Source: Muribaculum intestinale
Lineage (GTDB): Bacteria > Bacteroidota > Bacteroidia > Bacteroidales > Muribaculaceae
Direction: 5' to 3'
Length of the DNA stretch: 64,000 nt
Assembly: GCF_002201515.1 (NCBI RefSeq)
Contig: NZ_CP021421.1
Location: 2,480,001-2,544,000, forward strand
The position numbers were made by a program, and so were the translations under genes. Below are positions 33,860 through 42,815 of the stretch, in pieces. Position 1 is the stretch's first letter, and each line of letters begins with the position of its first letter. The notes beneath the pieces are model-generated. The model searched no databases, was not told the origin of the DNA, and saw nothing but the letters and a program-made list of their open reading frames with translations.

Positions 33860-36820
33860 ATGAAATCAATATATCGAAATATGGCCTTATGCGGTCGCGC
33901 CATGATAATGCTGCTTATGCTCGTCTTGTCAATTGGTGCTATGAACGCCTCCGCACAAGTCACCGGTACTGTTGTCGACCCTGAAGGAGAACCTCTGACG
34001 GGAGCCACTATAATGGTAGTAGGCACATCTGTCGGCACATCGGCCGACTTCGATGGCAATTTCTCAATTAATGCAAAGTCCGGGCAGTCGCTTCGTGTAA
34101 GTTCAGTAGGATATGAGACTACCGTCGTAAAGGTTGATTCTGAGAATCATATTGACATTGTGCTTAAGGAGAATTCTACAGTGCTTCAGGATGTCGTGGT
34201 CGTGGGCTATGGCACAATGGAAAAGAAGCGCGTAACCTCATCGATTACCTCAATCAAAGGTGATAATCTTATCAGTGGTCTCGGCGGATCTACTATTGCT
34301 ACCGCCCTTCAGGGCAAGGTGAGCGGTCTTACAATCTCCGGCAGTGCCTCGCCCAATGCCTCCAACGGCTATCAGCTGCGTGGAGTTGCTTCGGTCAATG
34401 CCGGGAAAGGCCCCCTTGTGGTAATAGATGGTGTGCCCGGTGGTGACTTGCGAATCATCAATCAGGAAGATATCGAGAGCATTGATGTTCTAAAGGACGC
34501 CTCGGCAGGTGCAATCTATGGTACACGTGCTGCAGCGGGTGTGATTCTCGTTACCACAAAACGTGCTAAGGAGGGCAAGACCCAGGTAACTTACTCTATG
34601 GAGCTCTCTACTGAGAGTGTGCGCAAGCATCTCGACCTGCTTTCCTCGCAGGAGTATACCGAGTATGGACTTGGACAGGACTATGGATATGATACCGATT
34701 GGTATAAACAACTAACCAACGACCATCCATTCTCACAGCGCCATTCGCTTGCCATAAATGGCGGAACAAAGAATCTCCAGCTCTATTCGTCATTTGTTTA
34801 CTCTGATCAAAAAGGTATTGTGATTGGTGATGGCCGCAAGGATTATTCGGCTCGACTCAACGGGCGTTATACGATGTGGGATGGCAGGGTCGAAATAGGT
34901 GTCCGCACTCAGTTCCGCGAGGCTGATCGCGACAACCGCACGGGCAGTTATTCGTTTCAGCAGGCGCTAACACTCAATCCGACAATTCCGATGATGAATC
35001 CCGAGGCTCCGGCTAAGTACAATGTCAGCGGCTATGGCCTTGGTAGCACTACCTGGAATCCTGTTGCCGACATCATGCTCAAGAAATTTGACGGCAAGGA
35101 CAAGTGGTTTCTCGGAGATGCCACACTGAAAGTCACCATCCTTGATGGCCTGTGGATTCAAGGCACAATGGGTATTGACCAGCGTCAGTATCAGAAGTAT
35201 GAATACTACAACTTCGAACACCGTAACAGTGTTACCGGTAACAAGCGTGGAAAGGCAAGCCACTCGTTCAGCAAGACCGACAACAAGTCATTTGAAGCAT
35301 ATGCGACATTCATGCGCGACTTTAACCGGAAGCACCGGTTCGATGCTGTTGTCGGATGGAGCTTCTGGGAGACCAATGGCGAAGCATTCAGTATGAGTAA
35401 CGCTAACTTCTCGGTCGATGGATTGGGACCATGGGACATGAGTGCCGGTACCGACCTCAAGGACGGGGAGGCCGATATGTCATCAAGCAAGGATCCGCGT
35501 GAGCGTCTCATCTCTGTATTCGGAAGAGCAAACTATTCGTTTGATGACAGATACATGTTTACGGCAAGCTATCGTAGAGAAGGTTCCTCGAAGTTCGGGC
35601 CGCGCAACAGATGGGGCGATTTTTGGTCGGTGTCAGGGGGATGGCGTATCTCGCGCGAGAAGTTCATGGAAAATCTGACTTGGATTAACGACCTGAAGTT
35701 ACGCGTTGGCTATGGAATTACAGGCAACAACGACTTCGGTGCCGGATACACCGTGCGTATGTATTCTGTAGGTACTGAGGGCATGTGGGCTGTAAATGGT
35801 ATCTGGCAGAACGCTTATGGTACAACAATCAACATGAACCCAGACTTGAAGTGGGAGCAGAAGAAAGAGCTAAACGTCGGTATAGACTATTCGTTTCTTA
35901 ATAACAGGATTTATGGCAAGTTTGACATTTATCACCGTCGTGTCGATGACATGCTCTACCAGGTGCCCGCTCCTGTGCTTCCCATGGTACATTCCGTGCT
36001 GATGACCAACGTTGGCTCGCTTACCAACAACGGATGGGAATTTGAGATTTCTGGCGATATTTTCGCTATGAATGATTTCTCCTGGACATCCACATTGCGC
36101 ATGAGCCACAACACCTCGAAAATAGACAATCTTGGCACTGAGGATGCTGTGGTGCTCGGCGATGCATTTCCGGCATCCATGGGCAATGCATCACGTATCG
36201 TCAATGGTTCGAGAATAGGCGAGTTCTGGCTTTTCAAGCATGCTGGTCTTGACTCCGATGGCAAATGGCTCATCTACGACAAGAATAACAACATTGTACC
36301 GGGTACCGCCGAGAATCTCAACAACGACAACAAGCATTATGTAGGCAATGGTGTGCCTACACTTATCATGTCGATGGACAACAATTTTCGTTATCGTAAC
36401 TTCGACCTTGGCATTTCGCTCCGCTCATGGATTGACTATGATGTATTCTCTCAGCTAAATCTCTATCATGGCATCAAGCAGTCATCGGCAGAAAATCTTC
36501 TCAAAATTGCCTATACCGACAATGCAGCCATCAACGACAAGCGTATTCTCAGCGACTACTTCCTGAGCGATGGAACATTCCTGAAGATTGACGCGCTTAC
36601 TTTTGGCTACACACTCAATCTGTCCAAGTACAACAAGTATCTGAGCAAAGTGCGTGCCTACGTTACGGCACGTGACCTTTACACATGGACCAAATACAAA
36701 GGCTATAATCCGGAAGTCAGTATCAACGGTCTCTTCCCGGGTTTTGAGTATGTTGTGAGCACCTATACCATGTATCCTCAGACTACACGCTGGACTCTGG
36801 GACTTCAGCTTACTTTCTAA
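33860..36820 (+). CDS. SusC-like TonB-dependent outer-membrane transporter (second locus)
   Basis: The 986-aa protein has a signal peptide (ending NASAQ), a carboxypeptidase-regulatory-like domain (VTGTVVDPEGEPLTGATIMV, TSADFDGNFSI), a TonB-box-like LQDVVVVGYGT and a plug domain (TALQGKVSGLTI, PLVVIDGVPGGD, DASAGAIYGTRAAAG). The barrel ends TRWTLGLQLTF with a C-terminal Phe. It imports the glycan fragments captured by the SusD 18 bp downstream. The leader residues MALCGRAMIMLLMLVLSIGA are a normal signal core. Its substrate is unknown; the co-localised phosphoesterase and GH31 are the only clues. Confidence 0.95.
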   Translation: MKSIYRNMALCGRAMIMLLMLVLSIGAMNASAQVTGTVVDPEGEPLTGATIMVVGTSVGTSADFDGNFSINAKSGQSLRVSSVGYETTVVKVDSENHIDIVLKENSTVLQDVVVVGYGTMEKKRVTSSITSIKGDNLISGLGGSTIATALQGKVSGLTISGSASPNASNGYQLRGVASVNAGKGPLVVIDGVPGGDLRIINQEDIESIDVLKDASAGAIYGTRAAAGVILVTTKRAKEGKTQVTYSMELSTESVRKHLDLLSSQEYTEYGLGQDYGYDTDWYKQLTNDHPFSQRHSLAINGGTKNLQLYSSFVYSDQKGIVIGDGRKDYSARLNGRYTMWDGRVEIGVRTQFREADRDNRTGSYSFQQALTLNPTIPMMNPEAPAKYNVSGYGLGSTTWNPVADIMLKKFDGKDKWFLGDATLKVTILDGLWIQGTMGIDQRQYQKYEYYNFEHRNSVTGNKRGKASHSFSKTDNKSFEAYATFMRDFNRKHRFDAVVGWSFWETNGEAFSMSNANFSVDGLGPWDMSAGTDLKDGEADMSSSKDPRERLISVFGRANYSFDDRYMFTASYRREGSSKFGPRNRWGDFWSVSGGWRISREKFMENLTWINDLKLRVGYGITGNNDFGAGYTVRMYSVGTEGMWAVNGIWQNAYGTTINMNPDLKWEQKKELNVGIDYSFLNNRIYGKFDIYHRRVDDMLYQVPAPVLPMVHSVLMTNVGSLTNNGWEFEISGDIFAMNDFSWTSTLRMSHNTSKIDNLGTEDAVVLGDAFPASMGNASRIVNGSRIGEFWLFKHAGLDSDGKWLIYDKNNNIVPGTAENLNNDNKHYVGNGVPTLIMSMDNNFRYRNFDLGISLRSWIDYDVFSQLNLYHGIKQSSAENLLKIAYTDNAAINDKRILSDYFLSDGTFLKIDALTFGYTLNLSKYNKYLSKVRAYVTARDLYTWTKYKGYNPEVSINGLFPGFEYVVSTYTMYPQTTRWTLGLQLTF

Positions 36821-36838
36821 CACACTAAAAGCAATACA

Positions 36839-38497
36839 ATGAAACTGAAATATGCCTTATTCGGACTCCTTGCTGTTGCGTCCGTGACATCATGCGATCT
36901 TGATGAGAAATTTTACTCCAAGGTCACTCCAGATAACTTCTTCACCGCCCCGGAAAATACCTATGCGGTGCTCGGACGTCCGTTTACTCATCTGAAATAC
37001 TTTATGTCCAACGACCGCTGGTATCTTCAGGAACTTACTACCGACGAGATGACCTGCCCCTTCCGTACAAAGGGCAAGGACTTCTACAACAACGGCGAGT
37101 ATGTGCGCCTGCAGGAGCATACATGGACATCTGTCGACCGCTTTATTGAGAACTCTTATATCGCTCCAATTCAGGGTGTGGCCCGTTCGATAGCCTCACG
37201 AGAGGACCTTGCCAATGTCGACTATGTGGCACTCGGACTTACCAGTCAGGACAAGGCCTGGCAGCTTGCTCAGCTCGATTGTCTTACCGCATACTATTAT
37301 ATGCGTGCGTTAGATTTCTTTGGCGGGGTGCCTGTGGTATATTCTACTTCCGATGCAGTGCGCGGGCGCTCCTCTGATGAGGAGACGTTCAATCATATAG
37401 AGCAGCTCATTATTTCTTCACGGCCCAATCTAAAGATACGCAAATCAATCAATGAGGCTCAGGACGGATTTATCACTCAGGCCGGAGCTACTGTGATGCT
37501 CGGCATGCTGTATCTAAATGCCGAAGCATATATCGGCAAGGATCGCTTTGCCGACGCCGCCAAGGAGTTTGAGAGCGTGATACGAGGTGATTATGGTCCT
37601 TACGAGCTTGACCCAACGTGGTCTGGGCCTCATGGCTTTGATAATGACAAGTCGCCTGAAGCGATATGGAACCTGATGTCGGAACACTCGCTGATGGAGT
37701 GGAACTGGTGGTATCGCTACTTCTTTCCCCAAAACGCCAAGACATACTTCGATGTTTCTTTCCCTGCGTCAATATACAATGGTTTTATTCTTACACCGTC
37801 GCGACCTACTGCCAACGGTGCCATCTACACCCAGTGGAAACTCGGGAATAGTTATGAGAAGTTCAACGACGCAGACCTGCGCAAGAAACCATATGTATAT
37901 CTTGGCAATAAAAAGTATGAAGGCATGTTCCTTGTCGGTAAGCTAACCAGTCCACGTACCGGTCAGACTGTCAAGGGTGCCAAGGAATTTGCAGGCAAGG
38001 ATATCACACGTGTCGATTGTGTCGACGTTCCGGGAGGCACCAAGAGTCACGAGATGGAGGGGCAGGAAAACTCAGGTGTATGTCTCGTGAAGTCGCCTAT
38101 TCCAACAGACGATGATTACGACCTGCTTTGGAATCCTGACATGCCAATCTATCGTCTTACCGAAGTATATTATGCGTTGGCCGAATGCAAGTGGCGTGCA
38201 GGCGATAAAAAAGGTGCCGCAGATCTCATCAACGAGGTGCGCAGACGCAACTTTGCAAATGGTATAGACCCCGATCCAGTGCCCGACAATTTTGACATAT
38301 ATCGTATGGCCGACGAGTGGCTTATTGAATTTCTTGGAGAGGGACACCGTCGTACCGATCTTATTCGTTGGGGACTTTGGACTACTGAGGACTGGTGGGC
38401 ACACTCCGCTACCAACGATAAGAACAAATGTCGGTTTCCTCTTCCCGACAAGTACCTTGCAGGTAATCCACTCCTTGTTCAGAATCCCGGTTATTAA
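36839..38497 (+). CDS. SusD-like surface glycan-binding lipoprotein (second locus)
   Basis: The 552-aa lipoprotein has signal and lipobox VTSC, followed by CDLDEKFYSKVTPDNFFT, the usual RagB/SusD opening. The helical core contains LTAYYYMRALDFFGGVPVVY, and the C-terminus has YRLTEVYYALAECKWRAGDK with ADLINEVRRRNF and WLIEFLGEGHRRTDLIRWG, all standard SusD landmarks. It partners the SusC upstream and is followed 20 bp later by the phosphoesterase gene. Confidence 0.95.
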   Translation: MKLKYALFGLLAVASVTSCDLDEKFYSKVTPDNFFTAPENTYAVLGRPFTHLKYFMSNDRWYLQELTTDEMTCPFRTKGKDFYNNGEYVRLQEHTWTSVDRFIENSYIAPIQGVARSIASREDLANVDYVALGLTSQDKAWQLAQLDCLTAYYYMRALDFFGGVPVVYSTSDAVRGRSSDEETFNHIEQLIISSRPNLKIRKSINEAQDGFITQAGATVMLGMLYLNAEAYIGKDRFADAAKEFESVIRGDYGPYELDPTWSGPHGFDNDKSPEAIWNLMSEHSLMEWNWWYRYFFPQNAKTYFDVSFPASIYNGFILTPSRPTANGAIYTQWKLGNSYEKFNDADLRKKPYVYLGNKKYEGMFLVGKLTSPRTGQTVKGAKEFAGKDITRVDCVDVPGGTKSHEMEGQENSGVCLVKSPIPTDDDYDLLWNPDMPIYRLTEVYYALAECKWRAGDKKGAADLINEVRRRNFANGIDPDPVPDNFDIYRMADEWLIEFLGEGHRRTDLIRWGLWTTEDWWAHSATNDKNKCRFPLPDKYLAGNPLLVQNPGY

Positions 38498-38517
38498 TGC
38501 CTTAATATTAGATTGAA

Positions 38518-40059
38518 ATGAAAATCATGAAATATCTCGCATTAGCCTTTTTGGCTTTCTCATTGCTGTCGTGTGAAGATGACAAAATCAACTATCGTCA
38601 GCCTGGTGAGAGTGTGCCTATTGATATTGAACGCGAGCCCGGAATGAATGTAGTGGGCCGAGTGACAGTTGACGGACGTCCGCGTGCCGGAGTTGTGGTA
38701 AGTGATGGTGTAAATGTAGTCGCTACCAATGATAAAGGCGAATACCAGATGCAATCGCTTGACCGGCAGCATGTGTTTGTGTCGGTGCCGGCCGATTGCC
38801 AAGTTCCTGTAGATGGTGGTTTCTGCAAATTCTACAAGACAATCGACTTGAGTCAGGATGCCGCCATACAGCTCAATTTCGACTTGGCATCTGCTCCGGA
38901 AAAGACTGACTTCACTCTCCTTACTCTTGCCGATGTACAGATTGGAACAGATACTGATATAAGCATGCTTGATGACATCTTGGCCAATACTGGTTGGAAA
39001 AATTATGTAGCCTCACTTACCGGTAATATGATTGGAATATCTCTTGGCGATATCTGTTGGAACGCTCCCGCTCACTATAGTACTTATCGCAACCGTATCG
39101 CCCAACTTGGTGTGCCAATGCTATCTGTTATAGGTAATCATGACCACGACAAGGGTGGTACAGGAGATATTACTACTGATAAGAATTACCGCGATGCCAT
39201 GGGGCCTACATACTATTCGCTTAATATCGGTGACTGGCATATTGTTGCTCTGGATGATGTCCTTTATACATCCCACAGTGACTATGCTGCAACTATTACA
39301 GACCAGCAGATGGCTTGGCTTAAAGAGGATTTAAAGTATGTGGACAAATCCAAGTCTATACTTATCGGACTTCATATTCCGACTATACGCAGGAATTCTT
39401 CAGGTCATGTCACCAATAATCATGAACTATATGATTTGGTTAAAGATTACCATCAGGTACAGATTCTTTCCGGGCATCTTCATAATAATCAGCATTATGA
39501 TATCGCTTCCAATATTCGGGAGTCATCGATTGGCGCTGTTATGGGAGCATGGTGGAACGGCATGATATGCAATGATGGAAGTCCTCGTGGATATGCTCTG
39601 CTCAATATGAGCGGTAGCAAGGTGGTAAATAACAAATATTACGGATGTGATACACCTGAAGACTATCAGATTAAGATTTATCTTCCCGCTGAAGCTACGT
39701 TCAGAGCAGGTCGTGTGCCCGGTACTATTGCGTCTCCCGCCGATGCGCAACCTCGTATACGGGATGATGAAACATTGCTTATCAATGTGTTTTATTGGCA
39801 TACCGATTGGACAGTTGATGTACAGGTCGATGGTGGCTCTTGGACTCCGATTCATCCGGTGCGCAATATTCTTGACCCGCGTGCTGTACGCGAACTTGAG
39901 TATAGCAACTCTTGGGAACAACGTCCGACATCCGAGCCTGAAAAGAATTGTGACCACATGTTCCTATATAAGCCTGCCAATAAAAACTGGCGGACTCTTA
40001 ATGTGCGTGCTACTGATGGCTATGGCAACAATTACAATGCATCTGTTAACAATGAGTAG
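38518..40059 (+). CDS. Calcineurin-like metallophosphoesterase lipoprotein
   Basis: The 513-aa lipoprotein (lipobox LLSC) has three parts: an N-terminal Ig/carboxypeptidase-like module (about 45-125, VVGRVTVDGRPRAGVVVSDG), the metallophosphoesterase core, and a C-terminal beta domain (about 375-513). Core metal motifs are LADVQIG (Asp, with Gln where the His of D-x-H usually is), LGDICWN, GNHDHD, GLHIP and SGHLHNN. This three-part architecture is common in Bacteroidetes exported phosphoesterases. It would remove phosphate or cleave a phosphodiester outside the cytoplasm. It is the last gene before a terminator in the SusCD operon, so its target may be a phosphate on the imported glycan; that is inference. 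Confidence 0.88.
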   Translation: MKIMKYLALAFLAFSLLSCEDDKINYRQPGESVPIDIEREPGMNVVGRVTVDGRPRAGVVVSDGVNVVATNDKGEYQMQSLDRQHVFVSVPADCQVPVDGGFCKFYKTIDLSQDAAIQLNFDLASAPEKTDFTLLTLADVQIGTDTDISMLDDILANTGWKNYVASLTGNMIGISLGDICWNAPAHYSTYRNRIAQLGVPMLSVIGNHDHDKGGTGDITTDKNYRDAMGPTYYSLNIGDWHIVALDDVLYTSHSDYAATITDQQMAWLKEDLKYVDKSKSILIGLHIPTIRRNSSGHVTNNHELYDLVKDYHQVQILSGHLHNNQHYDIASNIRESSIGAVMGAWWNGMICNDGSPRGYALLNMSGSKVVNNKYYGCDTPEDYQIKIYLPAEATFRAGRVPGTIASPADAQPRIRDDETLLINVFYWHTDWTVDVQVDGGSWTPIHPVRNILDPRAVRELEYSNSWEQRPTSEPEKNCDHMFLYKPANKNWRTLNVRATDGYGNNYNASVNNE

Positions 40060-40124
40060 CTACAGTTCGAAGCTCGTTCTCCAATCTCCGCTATGATTTT
40101 ATAATCTTTGTTATAGCCTATCTT

Positions 40125-40175
40125 CCGGGTATCAGAAAATGGTTTGTAGCTCTCCTTTTTTGATGCCCGGTTTTT
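40125..40175 (+). terminator. Terminator after the phosphoesterase gene
   Basis: A 10-bp stem with one wobble (CCGGGTATCA 40125-40134, TGATGCCCGG 40161-40170) and a 26-nt loop is followed by TTTTT. The GH31 gene therefore probably has its own promoter, though no strong consensus is seen in 40176-40250. Confidence 0.75.
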
Positions 40176-40250
40176 ATATTTAAAATATATTTTTTAATAT
40201 TCCATATTTATTGTATAAATTCGTGTGTTAATACCTCTTTCTAAATAAAC

Positions 40251-42503
40251 ATGAGAATCTTATATTCATTGCTTCTGGGGACATCCGTGTTAGGGATGTC
40301 ACTGCCGGGGTTTGCTGCCATGCCGAAGGATAATCCGATGGTGTTCGGCAACGCTCGTCTTTCGGTGATTACGCCTACGCTTTTGCGTCTTGAGTTTGCC
40401 AAGGATGGCAAGTTTGTCGATGAGCCCACGCTGTTTGCCTACGACCGTACGAGCATGTTGCCTATGGATAGCATCAAGATTACTGACCTTGGCGATAACC
40501 GCTATGAGATTGTCACCTCGGCTCTGACAATAAACTATCACGACGACGGTTTTCCGTTCTCTACATCCAATCTGATGGTTTATTACGATCTCAACGGCAA
40601 ACGCAAGAAATTTACCAACCGTTTTCTGCCCAAGAACAATCTTGGCGGTACGGTAGAGACACTTGACCGTGTGACGCGTGAGATACCGATGGACGACGGT
40701 CTGCTCAGCCGCGACGGATGGTATATGATTGACGATGAACGTACTGATCTCCTTACTCCCGACGGATGGATAAGGCCGCGCGATACCAACACACACATTC
40801 AGGACCAGTATTGCTTTATCTACGGCAATGACTACCGGAGCGCGCTCGCATCTCTCGGAGCAATAAGCGGACGTGTGCCGATGACCCGGAAGTATATCCA
40901 TGGCGTGTGGTATTGTCGCTACTGGGACTATACATCCGATGAGTTTCTTGATATTATCCGTGGATATGACGAGAACGATTTCCCGCTTGACAACATAGTA
41001 TTTGACATGGGCTGGCATACCAACGACGCTACGCTCGGCACCGGACATAACGGGCATCTTAATTGGAACGGCTATACATGGAACCGCGAACTTATACCCG
41101 ACCCCAAGGCTCTTATCGACTCTGTGCATGCACGCGGGGTAACGGTGTCGCTCAACGACCATCCTCACGACGGTATACGTCCTCACGAACACAATTATGC
41201 GGAGTTTGCGGCTGCTATGGGGGCAAAGGATGGCGAGGTGCCGCTGTTTGATCTTTCTGACCGCAGATATATGGATAATTTCTTCAAGTACGCCCATCGT
41301 CCGAGCGAGGATATGGGGGTGGACTTCTGGTGGCTCGACTGGCAGCAGAATTATCTGTATCCCCACGTACGCGGACATCATTCTACTTCACTGTCATGGA
41401 TCAACGAACTTTACTATCGCGACTCTCAGCAAGGAAACCGCCGCGGCGCGGGTTACAGTCGCTGGGCCGGGTGGGGCGACCACAGGCACCCGATTCAGTT
41501 CTCAGGCGATGCCCAGGCCAATTGGGAGATGCTTGCGTTTGAGGTAAAGCTAACGGCATGCAGCGGTCAGGGCGGCTGCTACTACTGGGCGCATGATATC
41601 GGTGGTTTCCGAGGCGAGCCAAATCCTGAATTAAGTGTGCGCTGGACTCAGTTTGGCGCTCTGTCGGCGGCTCTGCGTGTCCATTCCACCAAGGACAAAC
41701 GTCTCGACCGGCGTCCGTGGATTTCAGGCGAGAAAGAGACAAAGGCCATGCGCCGTATGTATCATATGCGTTCGGAGATGATGCCTTATATATATTCGAG
41801 TGTATGGCAGACCCACAATACCATGGTGCCGCTAAATCGCTCGATGTTTATCGACTATGGCGACCAGAAGGAATCGTTCGGCCAGCCGCAGCAGTTTACA
41901 TTTGGCGACATTCTGCTTGCCGCTCCGATATCGAGCCCCGGAACAGGCGCCAATCTTACTGCCTCGCAGCGGGTATGGTTCCCGGCCGGAGAGGTATGGT
42001 ATGATTATTTCACACATGAAATGAAGCAGGGCGGACATACGGCCGATATCTCCAAGCCACTTGATGAGTTTCCGCTCTATGTGCGTGGTGGCTGGGTGCT
42101 TCCGATGCAGCCGTATACTCCGCGTCCGGCGTCGGCTCCTCTTGACACGCTTGTCATGCGCGTGTATCCCGCTGCTAAGGATGTCGACAATACATTTACG
42201 CTATATGAGGACGATGGCATCTCGCTTGACTATCAGAAAGGGGTATATGCCACGACTCCTTTGCGCTATATCCAGTCGGGCAATAAGGCAATAGTTTCGG
42301 TCGAACCTGTCGAGGGCGGTTATCCGGGACTCGTCAAACGTCGCGCCTATCGACTTCAGCTTCCGGCCTTTCAGTCCGGAGCAAAGGTCAAGGTCAACGG
42401 CAAGATAGTGAAGCCTTCGTATGACGACACTGTGGGCTGTCATGTCGTGTCGGTGCCTGCAATGCCATTGTCACGTCGTATTACTATAGAATATGATAAG
42501 TAG
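40251..42503 (+). CDS. GH31-family glycosidase (alpha-glucosidase/xylosidase type)
   Basis: The 750-aa protein has a signal peptide (ending GFAA) and an N-terminal beta-sandwich, then a TIM barrel with the GH31 nucleophile in DFWWLDWQQ (Asp363) and the acid/base Asp420 in FSGDAQANW. Other GH31 landmarks are FPLDNIVFDMGWH and YYWAHDIGGFRGEPNPELSVRWTQFG, followed by C-terminal beta domains (LYVRGGWVLPMQP, FTLYEDDGIS). The family hydrolyses alpha-linked terminal sugars with retention. The WWLDWQQ form differs from the WxDMNE of common alpha-glucosidases, so specificity is open. It lies 190 bp after the SusCD/phosphoesterase operon, on the same strand but after a terminator. Confidence 0.93.
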   Translation: MRILYSLLLGTSVLGMSLPGFAAMPKDNPMVFGNARLSVITPTLLRLEFAKDGKFVDEPTLFAYDRTSMLPMDSIKITDLGDNRYEIVTSALTINYHDDGFPFSTSNLMVYYDLNGKRKKFTNRFLPKNNLGGTVETLDRVTREIPMDDGLLSRDGWYMIDDERTDLLTPDGWIRPRDTNTHIQDQYCFIYGNDYRSALASLGAISGRVPMTRKYIHGVWYCRYWDYTSDEFLDIIRGYDENDFPLDNIVFDMGWHTNDATLGTGHNGHLNWNGYTWNRELIPDPKALIDSVHARGVTVSLNDHPHDGIRPHEHNYAEFAAAMGAKDGEVPLFDLSDRRYMDNFFKYAHRPSEDMGVDFWWLDWQQNYLYPHVRGHHSTSLSWINELYYRDSQQGNRRGAGYSRWAGWGDHRHPIQFSGDAQANWEMLAFEVKLTACSGQGGCYYWAHDIGGFRGEPNPELSVRWTQFGALSAALRVHSTKDKRLDRRPWISGEKETKAMRRMYHMRSEMMPYIYSSVWQTHNTMVPLNRSMFIDYGDQKESFGQPQQFTFGDILLAAPISSPGTGANLTASQRVWFPAGEVWYDYFTHEMKQGGHTADISKPLDEFPLYVRGGWVLPMQPYTPRPASAPLDTLVMRVYPAAKDVDNTFTLYEDDGISLDYQKGVYATTPLRYIQSGNKAIVSVEPVEGGYPGLVKRRAYRLQLPAFQSGAKVKVNGKIVKPSYDDTVGCHVVSVPAMPLSRRITIEYDK

Positions 42504-42532
42504 ACTATAGAATTCATTCTATCCCTAATTTT

Positions 42533-42580
42533 ACGCGGCTATGTCAACTTTGAGTGATGTAGCCGCGTTTATTTTTTTAT
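42533..42580 (+). terminator. Terminator after GH31
   Basis: A perfect 9-bp stem (ACGCGGCTA 42533-42541, TAGCCGCGT 42560-42568) with an 18-nt loop is followed by TTATTTTTTTAT. Confidence 0.85.
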
Positions 42581-42671
42581 TTAACGTTATTTAAGCTCAC
42601 GTCGGGCGATTTATAAGATTTTTGGCATGAAGTAAAACTGACATATCGTTGCAAGTGTTAAATGTAAATGT

Positions 42672-42679
42672 TAATTTTG
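42672..42679 (+). promoter_or_regulatory. -7 element upstream of the histidine kinase gene
   Basis: TAATTTTG lies in the 42581-42815 gap; GTTG (42648-42651) 20 bp upstream is a weak -33 match. It would give a leader of about 130 nt to the ATG at 42816. Nothing else was recognised in this gap. Confidence 0.45.
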
Positions 42680-42815
42680 CATTCATGTGTTAAATGCGAG
42701 ATACTTGTTTACCGAGTATGCCGGAGCGCTTATAAGCTGTGCAAACATTTGCGCGTATAAATTGTTAACATTATATAATATAAATGACTCCCAACAGACG
42801 TATATATTATTTAAA

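Noticed and set aside
40299-41381. 360-codon open frame on the minus strand
   Set aside because: It lies wholly antisense to GH31, whose motifs are intact, and has no recognisable domain; it is a frame shadow.
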